From CAVXGU01 sp963761615 (GTDB lineage Bacteria; Acidobacteriota; Vicinamibacteria; Vicinamibacterales; CAVVIG01), in the NCBI GenBank assembly GCA_963761615.1, contig CAVXGU010000003.1, positions 868,001 to 932,000 of the forward strand: a DNA stretch of 64,000 nucleotides, written 5' to 3'. Under the pieces are notes generated by a model, which had not been told where the DNA came from, did not search any database, and saw only the letters and a program-made list of their open reading frames with translations. Each line of letters opens with the position of its first letter. Position 1 is the stretch's first letter. This document shows positions 15,355-23,107 of the stretch, one piece after another. Both the position numbers and the translations under genes were made by a program.

Positions 15355-17775
15355 TCATTCGGGAATCCAGTTCTGCTGGCTGATGGCGACCCGCAGGCGG
15401 CGCAGTGTGTCCTCCGAGCCCTGGAACATGTCGGTCGGGAAGTGGCGGTAGGCGATGATCTGGCGGTAAATCGCGTCGCTCTCGTACGTGTTCAGCCGGA
15501 GGCCGGCCATGTACTGGAGCCGCAGGCTGCGGTCGCGGTTGATCTCGGCGCCTTTCAGCCAGGGGCGCAGGTCGACGGCGCTCGCGGCGTAGGTGCCGAG
15601 CAGGTCGACGGCCGACCCGATCCCGACGCCGCCGAGCGCCGCGGCCACGCGCGGGTTGGTGGAGGCGCGCATTCGCAGATCCACGGCGTCGACGTCGACC
15701 GTCAGAGGATCCACCTGGCCGATGAGCACGACGTCGTAGCCCTGGCCGTTGCTGTTGTTCGCCCACACCGAGCCGTTGGGGAACACCTGGAAGAACGTGG
15801 CGATCTCGCTGCGCACGACGTCGGCGTTGCTCTCGTACAGCGGCACCCACTGCGACACGATCCCGCCGGGATTCAGGTGCGCCTTCACCATCTCGAAGTA
15901 TTCCTTCGTGTAGAGCGTGGCCGCGCCCTTCACCCAGGGATGGATCGGATCGGAGGTGATGATGTCGAACTTCTGGTGCGTCGTCCGCACGAAGTGCCGG
16001 GCATCGTCGATGACCACGGTCACGCGCGGATCGTCGAGCACGTGCTGGTTCTGGACGGCGAAGAACGGCGCCACGCCCTTGATGATGAGCGGCTCGATCT
16101 CGCAGATCGTCTCGTGCTCGACGTCCCGGTACGGCACGAAGGACCCGGCCGTGACGCCGGCGCCGAAGCCCACGACGAGCACCGACCGGGGATCCGGGTG
16201 GAGCAGCGCCGGCAGGTTCCCCAGCATGCGCTGCAGGTGCATGTCCTGCGGCTCGGTCGAGGCCTCGATCTTGCCGCTGACGTGGAAGTTGAGCACGCCG
16301 TTGTTGAGCTTCGTGACGGCCACCGTCGAGCTCACACCCTCGCCGACGTACAGCACGTCGACCGACGCATCGTCCTCGGTCGCGGACCGTCCGTACGCGA
16401 CGACGATGCCGGGCAGCGCCGGCACCGCGGCGACCGTGGCGAACCCCACGATGGCGACCGCCGCCGCGGCCGCAAGGCGCCGCGCGGTCGCCAGATGCGG
16501 CAGGAGGGCGACGAGCGCCGACGCGGCCGAGCACACCACCAGGGCGCGCTCGGCCGCCTGCGTCCCGACGGCCGGCACGACGAGCATGCTGAAGCCGATG
16601 GCGCCGACGATGGCGCCGACGGTGTTGGCGGCGTAGACCGCGCCGACGGTCCTGGCCGGATCGGCGTCCCGGCGCGCGGCGGCCGCCAGCGCCAGCGGGA
16701 AGCTCGCGCCCCAGCAGATCGTCGCCGGGAGGATCGCCCACGTGCAGCGGACGACGTCGAGCTGGAAGAGCAGCCACGGATTGGTCGCGGCGGGCCCGCT
16801 GACCGGCCAGGCCGGCAGCACCGTCGCCAGCGCGTACGCCGTCCAGCCGATTGACGCGGCGGCAATCGCCTGGCACCACCCGAGGGGCACGGCGGGACGG
16901 TCGGTGCGGCGGGCCAGCACGGAGCCGGCCCCGCTGCCGAGTCCCAGGCCCAGCAGGAAGACCGCGAGGATGATCGAGAACGTGTAGACCGTCGCCCCCA
17001 GCATCAGCGCGAGGAAGCGCGTCCAGACGACTTCCGCGCCGAGCGCGGCGAGGCCCGACAGGCCGATGGCGACGAGCACGGGGCCGAGCGGCCCGGCATC
17101 GTGCGGCGCCCCGACGGGCGCTGCCACGGGCGCCGCCTCCGTCGGGGCGCCTGCCGGTGCCTGGGCGGCCAGGGCCAGCGCCGTGATCGCGACGCCGGCG
17201 TTCATGGCCGCGGCGACGTACGTCGCGACGGCGGTATCGAACACGCGCAGCAGGTAGAACCCGGCGAGGACGCAGCCGATCACGCCCCCGGCGATGTTCG
17301 CGCCGTAGAGGAAGCCGAGCCACGAGACGCCATCGGCCGTCGTGTCGACCCACCGGGAGATGGCCGGCAGCGTCGCGCCCATGAGGATGGTCGGCGGCAG
17401 GAGGCACGCGATCGCAATGACGGCGCGCAGGGCGAGGCTGGGCACGCCGTGTCCGACCGAGGCCGTATAGAGGCCGCCGATGGCGGGCATGCCGAAGAGG
17501 ACCAGCAGGCCCATGACGCCGATGCCGATCTCGATGAAGGCGTAGATCCGCAGCGGATGCCGCGTCTCTTCGATGACGCGGGCGATGAGCACGCTGCCGA
17601 TGCACATGCCGCCCATGAAGGTGGCGAGGAGCACGCCCAGCGACACCGCCGAGGCGCCCACCACCAGCTCCAGCAGCTGGAACCAGACGATTTCATAGAT
17701 GAGCGCGGCACACCCGCTCGCGACGAAGAGCCCCGCGACGACGGGCAGGAGCCGCCCGGACCGGCCTGGACGCAT
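15355..17775 (-). CDS. Membrane-fused spermidine-synthase-like protein
   Basis: About 806 residues from ATG 17775; TTG 17793 is a less likely alternative. Roughly the first 450 residues are a series of hydrophobic helices starting SGCAALIYEIVWFQLLELVVG, the standard opening of fused MFS/spermidine-synthase proteins. A soluble C-terminal domain of about 330 residues carries the aminopropyltransferase fold. The SAM-type loop is VLVVGFGAGVTAG. The acidic CEIEP follows, then DDARHFV and SDPIHPWVKGAATLYTKEYF. In true spermidine synthases the pocket binds decarboxylated SAM and putrescine. In these fusions substrate and transport role are unverified. The gene is divergent from cystathionine beta-synthase with only 35 bp between start codons. 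Confidence 0.83.
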   Translation of the reverse strand: MRPGRSGRLLPVVAGLFVASGCAALIYEIVWFQLLELVVGASAVSLGVLLATFMGGMCIGSVLIARVIEETRHPLRIYAFIEIGIGVMGLLVLFGMPAIGGLYTASVGHGVPSLALRAVIAIACLLPPTILMGATLPAISRWVDTTADGVSWLGFLYGANIAGGVIGCVLAGFYLLRVFDTAVATYVAAAMNAGVAITALALAAQAPAGAPTEAAPVAAPVGAPHDAGPLGPVLVAIGLSGLAALGAEVVWTRFLALMLGATVYTFSIILAVFLLGLGLGSGAGSVLARRTDRPAVPLGWCQAIAAASIGWTAYALATVLPAWPVSGPAATNPWLLFQLDVVRCTWAILPATICWGASFPLALAAAARRDADPARTVGAVYAANTVGAIVGAIGFSMLVVPAVGTQAAERALVVCSAASALVALLPHLATARRLAAAAAVAIVGFATVAAVPALPGIVVAYGRSATEDDASVDVLYVGEGVSSTVAVTKLNNGVLNFHVSGKIEASTEPQDMHLQRMLGNLPALLHPDPRSVLVVGFGAGVTAGSFVPYRDVEHETICEIEPLIIKGVAPFFAVQNQHVLDDPRVTVVIDDARHFVRTTHQKFDIITSDPIHPWVKGAATLYTKEYFEMVKAHLNPGGIVSQWVPLYESNADVVRSEIATFFQVFPNGSVWANNSNGQGYDVVLIGQVDPLTVDVDAVDLRMRASTNPRVAAALGGVGIGSAVDLLGTYAASAVDLRPWLKGAEINRDRSLRLQYMAGLRLNTYESDAIYRQIIAYRHFPTDMFQGSEDTLRRLRVAISQQNWIPE

Positions 17776-17810
17776 GGCGGAATTATGTCTCAAGCGGCTA
17801 TTCTTGAGCG
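17776..17810. promoter_or_regulatory. 35-bp divergent promoter with inverted repeat, probably leaderless both ways
   Basis: Between ATG 17775 (minus) and GTG 17811 (plus) there is no Shine-Dalgarno sequence. On the minus strand CATAAT (17787-17782) ends six bases before the ATG. On the plus strand TATTCT (17799-17804) ends six bases before the GTG. Both fit transcription starting at the start codon. A perfect inverted repeat CTCAAG (17789-17794) and CTTGAG (17803-17808) lies between and could bind a shared regulator. Confidence 0.5.
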
Positions 17811-19178
17811 GTGAAGAAAATCTGCGAGACGATCCTCGACACCATTGGTGGGACCCCGCTCGTCCGGGTGAACCGCCTCACGCGGGGGCTCATCCAAGCA
17901 CCCGTGCTGGTCAAGCTCGAGACGTTCAATCCCGGCAATTCCATCAAGGACCGCATGGCCCTCCGCATGATCGAGGACGCCGAGCGGGCGGGCGTCCTCG
18001 GGCCCGGCGGGACGATCGTCGAGGGCACCTCCGGCAACACGGGGATGGGGCTCGCGATCGCCGCGGTGGTGAAGGGCTACCGCTGCGTCTTCACGACCAC
18101 GGACAAGCAGTCGCAGGAGAAGATCGACGCCCTGCGCGCGTTCGGCGCCGAAGTGATCGTCTGTCCGACCAACGTCGAGCCCGAGGACCCGCGGTCGTAC
18201 TACTCCGTGTCGTCGCGCCTCGCCTCGGAGCTGCCGGGCGCCTGGAAGGCGGATCAGTACAACAACCCGTCCAACGCGGCGGCGCACTACGAGCAGACGG
18301 GGCCCGAGATCTGGGAGCAGACCGGCGGGCGCATCACGCACCTGGTGTGCGGCGTCGGGACCGGCGGCACGATCACCGGCACGGGCCGCTACCTGAAGGA
18401 ACGGAACCCGGCGATCCAGGTGCTCGGCATCGACACGTACGGGTCGGTGTTCACCAAGTACAAGGAGACCGGCGTCTTCGACAAGCACGAGATCTACCCG
18501 TACATCACCGAGGGCATCGGCGAGGACTTCCTGCCGGCGAACGTCGACTTCGACGTGATCGATCACTTCGAGAAGGTGACCGACAAGGACGCGGCGATCA
18601 TGACGCGCCGGATCACCCGCGAGGAAGGCATCTTCGCCGGCAACTCGGCCGGGGCGGCGATGGCGGGGCTGCTGCAGATGGCCGGCCGCTTCACGGCCGA
18701 CGACCTCGTCGTCGTGATCTTCCACGACCACGGCACCCGATACCTCGCGAAGATGTTCAACGACGAGTGGATGCGGGAGAAGGGCTTCTTCGAGAAGACC
18801 GGCCTCACGGCGCGCGACCTGGTGGCGAAGGGGCTCTCCGGCGAGGTCCTGTCCATCGAGTGCAACGAGCCCGTCGAGCACGCGCTGCGCGTGATGAGCG
18901 AGCGCGACTTCTCGCAGGTGACGATCACCCACGATCACCGGATCATCGGCGCGCTCAACGAGGGACGCCTGTACGAGGCCCTGCTGAAGAATCCGCACGT
19001 CAAGAGCGAGCCGGTCGAGACGATCATGGAGCCGGCCTATCCGTTCGTGGACATCTCGACGCCGGTCGAGCTGCTCTCGACGATGATCACGCGCGAGAAC
19101 CGGGCGGTGCTCGTACGCGACTTCCAGAGCGACAAGACGTTCATCGTCACGCGCTCGGACCTCTTGCGGGTGCTGTAG
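17811..19178 (+). CDS. cbs: Cystathionine beta-synthase with C-terminal CBS domains
   Basis: 455 residues from GTG 17811. The PLP fold-type II domain has the Schiff-base Lys at K46 in NPGNSIKDRM, the phosphate/substrate loop EGTSGNTGMG at residues 71-80, YNNPSNAAAHYEQTGPEIW and the PLP-phosphate loop CGVGTGGTITGTGRYLK. The protein continues past residue 335 into two CBS motifs (RDFSQVTITHDHRIIGALNE and STPVELLSTMITRENRAVLVRD), the usual bacterial and eukaryotic regulatory module. The reaction condenses serine (or O-acetylserine) and homocysteine to cystathionine in transsulfuration. The length and CBS pair separate it from plain cysteine synthase. It is probably translated from a leaderless mRNA. 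Confidence 0.92.
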   Translation: MKKICETILDTIGGTPLVRVNRLTRGLIQAPVLVKLETFNPGNSIKDRMALRMIEDAERAGVLGPGGTIVEGTSGNTGMGLAIAAVVKGYRCVFTTTDKQSQEKIDALRAFGAEVIVCPTNVEPEDPRSYYSVSSRLASELPGAWKADQYNNPSNAAAHYEQTGPEIWEQTGGRITHLVCGVGTGGTITGTGRYLKERNPAIQVLGIDTYGSVFTKYKETGVFDKHEIYPYITEGIGEDFLPANVDFDVIDHFEKVTDKDAAIMTRRITREEGIFAGNSAGAAMAGLLQMAGRFTADDLVVVIFHDHGTRYLAKMFNDEWMREKGFFEKTGLTARDLVAKGLSGEVLSIECNEPVEHALRVMSERDFSQVTITHDHRIIGALNEGRLYEALLKNPHVKSEPVETIMEPAYPFVDISTPVELLSTMITRENRAVLVRDFQSDKTFIVTRSDLLRVL

Positions 19179-19244
19179 CGGATCGGGCGATCACCGACCG
19201 CCAGGGTCGCGCCACCCCGCGGTCGGCCGGGGATGCGTATGATT

Positions 19245-19300
19245 CCCAGAGCCCAGAGCCCAGAGCCCAGAGCCCAGAGCCCAGAGCCCAGAGCCCAGAG
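19245..19300 (+). repeat. Eight perfect tandem copies of a heptamer directly before the DDAH gene
   Basis: CCCAGAG is repeated exactly eight times from 19245 to 19300, ending two bases before ATG 19303. The unit has length 7, so copy-number change would alter leader length rather than a reading frame. It occupies the place of the ribosome binding site. Its GAG and AGAG parts could serve as weak Shine-Dalgarno sites. Confidence 0.95.
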
Positions 19301-19302
19301 CC

Positions 19303-20070
19303 ATGTTGATCGCCCTGACCCGCGACGTGAGCCCCGCGCTCGACCAGTGCGAGCTGACGCACGCGATCCGGCGTCCGATCGACGTCGCCCTGGCGCGGCG
19401 CCAGCATGCCGCCTACGAGGGAGCGCTGGCCGACGCCGGCTGCGACGTGCGCCGGCTCGCCGCCGCCGAGCACATGCCCGACTCGGTCTTCATCGAGGAC
19501 ACCGCCGTCGTCGTCGACGAGCTGGCCGTGGTGGCGCGGCCGGGCGCGCCGTCGCGGCGGGACGAGCCTGCGGCCGTGGCCGACGCGCTCGCGGCGTGCC
19601 GCCCCGTCCGCTGGATCGAGGCGCCCGGGACGCTCGAAGGCGGTGACGTGCTCGTCGTTGGCCGCCGGGTCTTCGTCGGCGCCTCGGGACGGACCAGTGC
19701 GTCCGGCGCGGCACAGCTGCGCCGGCTGCTCGGTCCCCTGGGCTACGCGGTGGCGGTCGTCCCCGTCTCGGGCTGTCTGCACCTCAAGTCGGCGGTGACC
19801 GCGCTCGACGAGTCGACCGTCCTGACGAACCGCGAATGGGTCTCGTCCGACGTCTTCGCCGGGTTCCGCGTCATCGAGATCGATCCGCAGGAGCCGCACG
19901 CCGCCAACGCCATCCGCGTGGGCGGCCGCCTGATCTACCCGGAGTCGTTTCCGCGGACGCGCCGTCGCCTGGAAGAAGAGGGGTTCGACGTGTCGGCCGT
20001 GGACGTCTCGGAGCTCCAGAAGGCGGAGGGCGCGGTGACGTGCTGCAGCCTGATCTTCAGGGTCGGATAG
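19303..20070 (+). CDS. ddaH: Dimethylarginine dimethylaminohydrolase-like (DDAH) enzyme
   Basis: 255 residues of the amidinotransferase/arginine-deiminase superfamily. The DDAH pattern is clear: an N-terminal TRDVSPALDQCELTH, the MPDSVFIEDTAVV motif with Asp and Glu near residues 60-67, the central GCLHLKSAVTAL with the catalytic His, and the C-terminal GAVTCCSLIF with the nucleophile Cys at 247 or 248. DDAH hydrolyses methylated arginines to citrulline and methylamine. Related enzymes in this branch can act on arginine or other guanidines, so the substrate is not fixed. The only leader sequence before the ATG is the heptamer array. It lies 124 bp after cystathionine beta-synthase, on the same strand. 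Confidence 0.85.
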   Translation: MLIALTRDVSPALDQCELTHAIRRPIDVALARRQHAAYEGALADAGCDVRRLAAAEHMPDSVFIEDTAVVVDELAVVARPGAPSRRDEPAAVADALAACRPVRWIEAPGTLEGGDVLVVGRRVFVGASGRTSASGAAQLRRLLGPLGYAVAVVPVSGCLHLKSAVTALDESTVLTNREWVSSDVFAGFRVIEIDPQEPHAANAIRVGGRLIYPESFPRTRRRLEEEGFDVSAVDVSELQKAEGAVTCCSLIFRVG

Positions 20071-20161
20071 GCGCGCCCCGGCGCCGGTGAGAGAGGCAGT
20101 CGCCTGCGGCCATGCCGAGCCGAGGACGTGGAGGTCCGAGGCGAGGCATCAGCGTCAGTGC

Positions 20162-20207
20162 GCGCCGGGGGTGGGGCCCCGGCGCCAGTGAGAACGGGAG
20201 CACAGTG
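20162..20207 (+). promoter_or_regulatory. GYGGGG-loop hairpin leader (class 2) before the DinB-like gene
   Basis: A 9-bp perfect stem (GCGCCGGGG 20162-20170, CCCCGGCGC 20177-20185) has loop GTGGGG. It is followed by CAGTGAGAACGGGAG and ATG 20208, 22 nt after the stem. A half copy of the 3' arm and tail (CCCCGGCGCCGGTGAGAGAG) lies about 100 bp upstream, after the DDAH stop. The same loop and tail recur before ribosomal-protein genes at 31442 and 43545. Confidence 0.7.
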
Positions 20208-20681
20208 ATGGACGCGGATCGGGTGATGCTTCGCCACACGGTGGCGACGGTGGCGTACCGCGGGGCGAAGGCGCTCAGAGGGGCGCCGGCGTCGTTTGCG
20301 TCGCACAGGGCCGGCGAGTCCTCGCGAACGCCGGCCGAGATCCTGGCACACGTCGGCGACCTCTTCGACTGGGCGCTGTCGATCGCGCGCGGCGCACAGG
20401 CGTGGCTGGACTCGACGCCGCTAGCGTGGGACGCCGAAGTGGCGCGGTTCTTCGACGCGGTCGCGCGCTTCAATCGGTACCTGGCTTCGGAGGCTCCGCT
20501 CGCGGCGTCGCCCGAACGGCTCTTCCAGGGGCCGGTCGCCGACGCGCTGACGCACGTGGGTCAGATCGCGATGCTGCGGCGGATGGCGGGGGCGCCGGTG
20601 CGGGGCGAGAACTACTTCAAGGCCGAGATCCTGGCGGGTCGGGTGGGCCCGGAGCAGGCGCCGCCCCGGCGCGAGTTCTGA
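20208..20681 (+). CDS. DinB-like four-helix protein
   Basis: About 157 residues. ATG 20208 is chosen because CGGGAG lies upstream and the sequence before it is the hairpin leader rather than coding. The protein is helical and carries spaced His residues (LRHTVATVAYRG, ILAHVGDLFDW, LTHVGQIAMLRRM), the metal triad pattern of the DinB/YfiT superfamily. Members bind a divalent metal and include thiol-dependent transferases and uncharacterised stress proteins. The closing RMAGAPVRGENYFKAEI is common in a subgroup of unknown function. It is convergent with the kinase gene, 13 bp apart. Function is not assigned beyond the fold. Confidence 0.68.
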   Translation: MDADRVMLRHTVATVAYRGAKALRGAPASFASHRAGESSRTPAEILAHVGDLFDWALSIARGAQAWLDSTPLAWDAEVARFFDAVARFNRYLASEAPLAASPERLFQGPVADALTHVGQIAMLRRMAGAPVRGENYFKAEILAGRVGPEQAPPRREF

Positions 20682-20694
20682 CGCGGGGTGGCGT

Positions 20695-21903
20695 CTACTT
20701 CTTCGACAGGTCGGCGTACTTCTTCTGCGCGTCCTTGTAGCGCGGAGAGGTCGACGGCACCTGGGCATACGCGGCCGCGGCCCGGTCGCGATCCTTCAGG
20801 CGGTGCTCGTAGAGGTCGCCGAGCTTGTACCACGCGTCGAACTTGTTCTGCGGGAAGTTCGTCGCCAGGGTCGTCAGCACCTGGGCGCTCAGGTCGTACT
20901 GCTTGGCGTCCTCGTACATGGCCCCGAGCTTCCAGAGGGCGGCCTCCGACGCTTTCGGATAGCGCTGGGCCAGCGTGCGATAGGTGAGGAGCGCCGCCGG
21001 CACGTTGCCGAGCGCCGGGTCCTGTTCCTTGATGTTGCGTCGCTCCTCGAGCTCGGCCTTCGCCGTCAGGCTCTTCGCCGCCCAGTCGCTGTCCTTGTAC
21101 GTGTCCGCGATCTCGCCGAACAGCTTGCGTGCCTCGTCTTCCTTGTTCTTGTGATCGGAGCGCAGCGTGAGCTGGGCGAGGTCATAGGAAGCCTCGGGGG
21201 CCAGGTCGCTCTTCGGGAAGCGCGTCCGCAGCTCCACATAGGCCGCCATCGCGTCGTCGATCTTGTTCATCCGCTGATAGGTGGCGCCCATGACCGCGTA
21301 CGCCTGCGCGGCGACCGGCGTGCCGCGGTAGCGCTCGACGATCGACTGCAGGTCCGAGATGGCCTGATCGTAGAGGTGCGCGTCCAGCTTGGACTTTGCG
21401 ACGTCGAGATCCCGCGTGCCCGCGACGCTGGCAGGTGCCGGCGCGGGCGCGGCGGCGGCTGCTGCGGCCGCGGCCGGAGCCGCCGCGCGGGCCGCGGGTG
21501 CTTCAGGGGGCGGAGCCGTGGCGCGCGTCGTCGGCGCCGCGTCGCGGGCGGCCGGTGCCGGAGCCGCGGTTCGCGTCGGGGAGGGCTTCGCACTCGCGTC
21601 CGCAGGCGCCGAGGGCGAGGCGGCCTTCGCAGACTCGGCCTCGACCGCGGCCAGCGGATTGGTGGCCCCGGTGGCGCTGGGGTCGGCGGCCGCGGCGTCG
21701 AGCGCACCGACGTCGACGGGGGGCGGCTCCTGCACGACCGCCTGGTCGGGGGGGCGACGGCCGCGCCAGACGAAGATCAGCAGCCCGATCATCGCGACGG
21801 CCACGAACGCGCCGGCACCGGCCAGCATCTTCCGGTTCGGAGCCGACTGCGGCGGCCTGGCCGGCGCCGCCGCTGACGCGGTTCCGCCGGTCGGCCGTCC
21901 CCC
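20695..21903 (-). CDS. C-terminal part of receptor-like Ser/Thr kinase: TM helix plus TPR repeats (frame-shifted from the kinase part)
   Basis: This reading frame continues the kinase gene after an apparent frame change at a five-base G run (minus strand; C run at 21899-21903). It encodes a linker, one membrane helix (MLAGAGAFVAVAMIGLLIFVW), a long Ala/Pro-rich stretch, and a helical region of about 260 residues. The helical part holds TPR-like units such as YDQAISDLQSIVERYRGTPV and AAQAYAVMGATYQRMNKIDD. Adding one G to the run joins it to the kinase without a break, giving about 710 residues, a normal kinase-TM-sensor layout. I read it as one gene. The TPR region, outside the membrane, may sense or scaffold partners. 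Confidence 0.7.
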   Translation of the reverse strand, partial: GGRPTGGTASAAAPARPPQSAPNRKMLAGAGAFVAVAMIGLLIFVWRGRRPPDQAVVQEPPPVDVGALDAAAADPSATGATNPLAAVEAESAKAASPSAPADASAKPSPTRTAAPAPAARDAAPTTRATAPPPEAPAARAAAPAAAAAAAAAPAPAPASVAGTRDLDVAKSKLDAHLYDQAISDLQSIVERYRGTPVAAQAYAVMGATYQRMNKIDDAMAAYVELRTRFPKSDLAPEASYDLAQLTLRSDHKNKEDEARKLFGEIADTYKDSDWAAKSLTAKAELEERRNIKEQDPALGNVPAALLTYRTLAQRYPKASEAALWKLGAMYEDAKQYDLSAQVLTTLATNFPQNKFDAWYKLGDLYEHRLKDRDRAAAAYAQVPSTSPRYKDAQKKYADLSKK

Positions 21904-22829
21904 TGCGTGGCGGCGACGGCTGCCGCGCTCATCACCGCGGAGTTGATCGCCGCCGCCGAGTCCATGTCGCGCCGGAGCCGCTGGAGGTCGGCGCGCATGT
22001 CGGAGGCGCTCTGATAGCGCAGCGATCGATCCTTCTCCAGGGCCTTGGCGACGATCCGGTCGAACTCCGGGGGCAGGCTCGGGTTGAGCGTGAGCACCGA
22101 GGGCGGCGTGCGGTTGAGAATGGCGTCGAAGACGAGCGCCGTGCTGCCCGCGTTGAAGGTCTGCGTGCCCGTCGCCATCTCGTAGAGCACGACGCCGAAC
22201 GAGAACAGGTCGGTGCGGACGTCGAGCTCCTCGGCTCGCGCCTGCTCCGGGGACATGTAGGCAATCGTGCCCATCGTCATGCCCGGCTGCGTCGTGAGCG
22301 CGGCCGCGTTCGCCACGGTGACCGCCATCGACTCGCCGGCCGCCCCGCGTCCGTGCGACGGTGCGGCCTTGGCGAGGCCGAAGTCCAGGATCTTCGCCTG
22401 GCCGCGCTTGGTCACGAAGATGTTCGCCGGCTTGATGTCCCGGTGCAGGATGTTCTCGGCGTGCGCGGCTTCGAGGGCGCTGGCAATCTGGGACGCCAGG
22501 TCCAGCAGCTGCTTGGTCGGCAGCGGCCCATTGGCGATCAGGTCCTGGAGCGTCTGCCCGTCCAGGAGCTCCATCGCGATGAACTCGCGGCCCTCGTGCT
22601 GGCCGACGTCGTAGATGGTGCAGATGCCGGGATGATTCAGCGCCGAGGCCGTGCGCGCCTCGCGCCGGAACCGTTCGAGCGCCTGCGGGTCCTCCGTGGC
22701 TTCGACGGGCAGGAACTTGATGGCGACCATCCGGCCCAGCCGCGTGTCCTCCGCCTTGTACACGACGCCCATGCCGCCGGCACCGAGCTTGTCGACGATG
22801 CGATAGTGGGAGATCGTTTCGCCAATCAT
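21789..22829 (-). CDS. Ser/Thr protein kinase (PknB-type), N-terminal part of a frame-shifted gene
   Basis: ATG 22829 opens a full eukaryotic-type kinase domain. It has the Gly-rich loop GAGGMGVVYK with K38 in VAIKFL as ATP-binding Lys, HRDIKPAN at residues 129-136, DFG at 149-151, and GTIAYMSPEQAR as activation segment with the APE-equivalent. The domain ends near residue 275 (LRYQSASDMRADLQRL). After about residue 307 this frame turns into a low-complexity Arg-rich tail of unlikely coding style, because the true continuation lies in another frame. Divergent to a PP2C phosphatase gene 278 bp away, it probably forms a kinase and phosphatase signalling pair acting at the membrane. Confidence 0.85.
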   Translation of the reverse strand: MIGETISHYRIVDKLGAGGMGVVYKAEDTRLGRMVAIKFLPVEATEDPQALERFRREARTASALNHPGICTIYDVGQHEGREFIAMELLDGQTLQDLIANGPLPTKQLLDLASQIASALEAAHAENILHRDIKPANIFVTKRGQAKILDFGLAKAAPSHGRGAAGESMAVTVANAAALTTQPGMTMGTIAYMSPEQARAEELDVRTDLFSFGVVLYEMATGTQTFNAGSTALVFDAILNRTPPSVLTLNPSLPPEFDRIVAKALEKDRSLRYQSASDMRADLQRLRRDMDSAAAINSAVMSAAAVAATQGDGRPAEPRQRRRRPGRRSRLRTGRCWPVPARSWPSR

Positions 22830-23107
22830 GGCCGAGCCTGGTCGAGAAGGAATGAGGCCCCGAGGCGAACATCATACATCCAGGATCGACGAACGGAGCC
22901 CCTGAAGTCGGCCTGCGCGGACGCCTCCCCGGGGCGCGCCGGGGCGGATCGGGCGGCGCCGCTCTCGCGGCTCGAGCGGTCCGCGGAGACACGGCGAGCT
23001 GAGCCGTGCCGCGGCGCGCCGGCTGCACGCGTTTTCGCATGCAGCCGCGCACGCCCCCCGCCGATAGACCACGAGACGTCGCGGGTGTCGGTCGTGCCCC
23101 GCACATC

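Noticed and set aside
19245..19300. Possible CRISPR array
   Set aside because: The seven-base units are directly adjacent with no spacers, so this is a microsatellite-like repeat.
23006..23107. Upstream starts for the PP2C gene at 23006 or 23039
   Set aside because: The added codons have low third-position GC and no ribosome site, and the conserved domain begins right after GTG 23108; still, ATG 23039 cannot be excluded.
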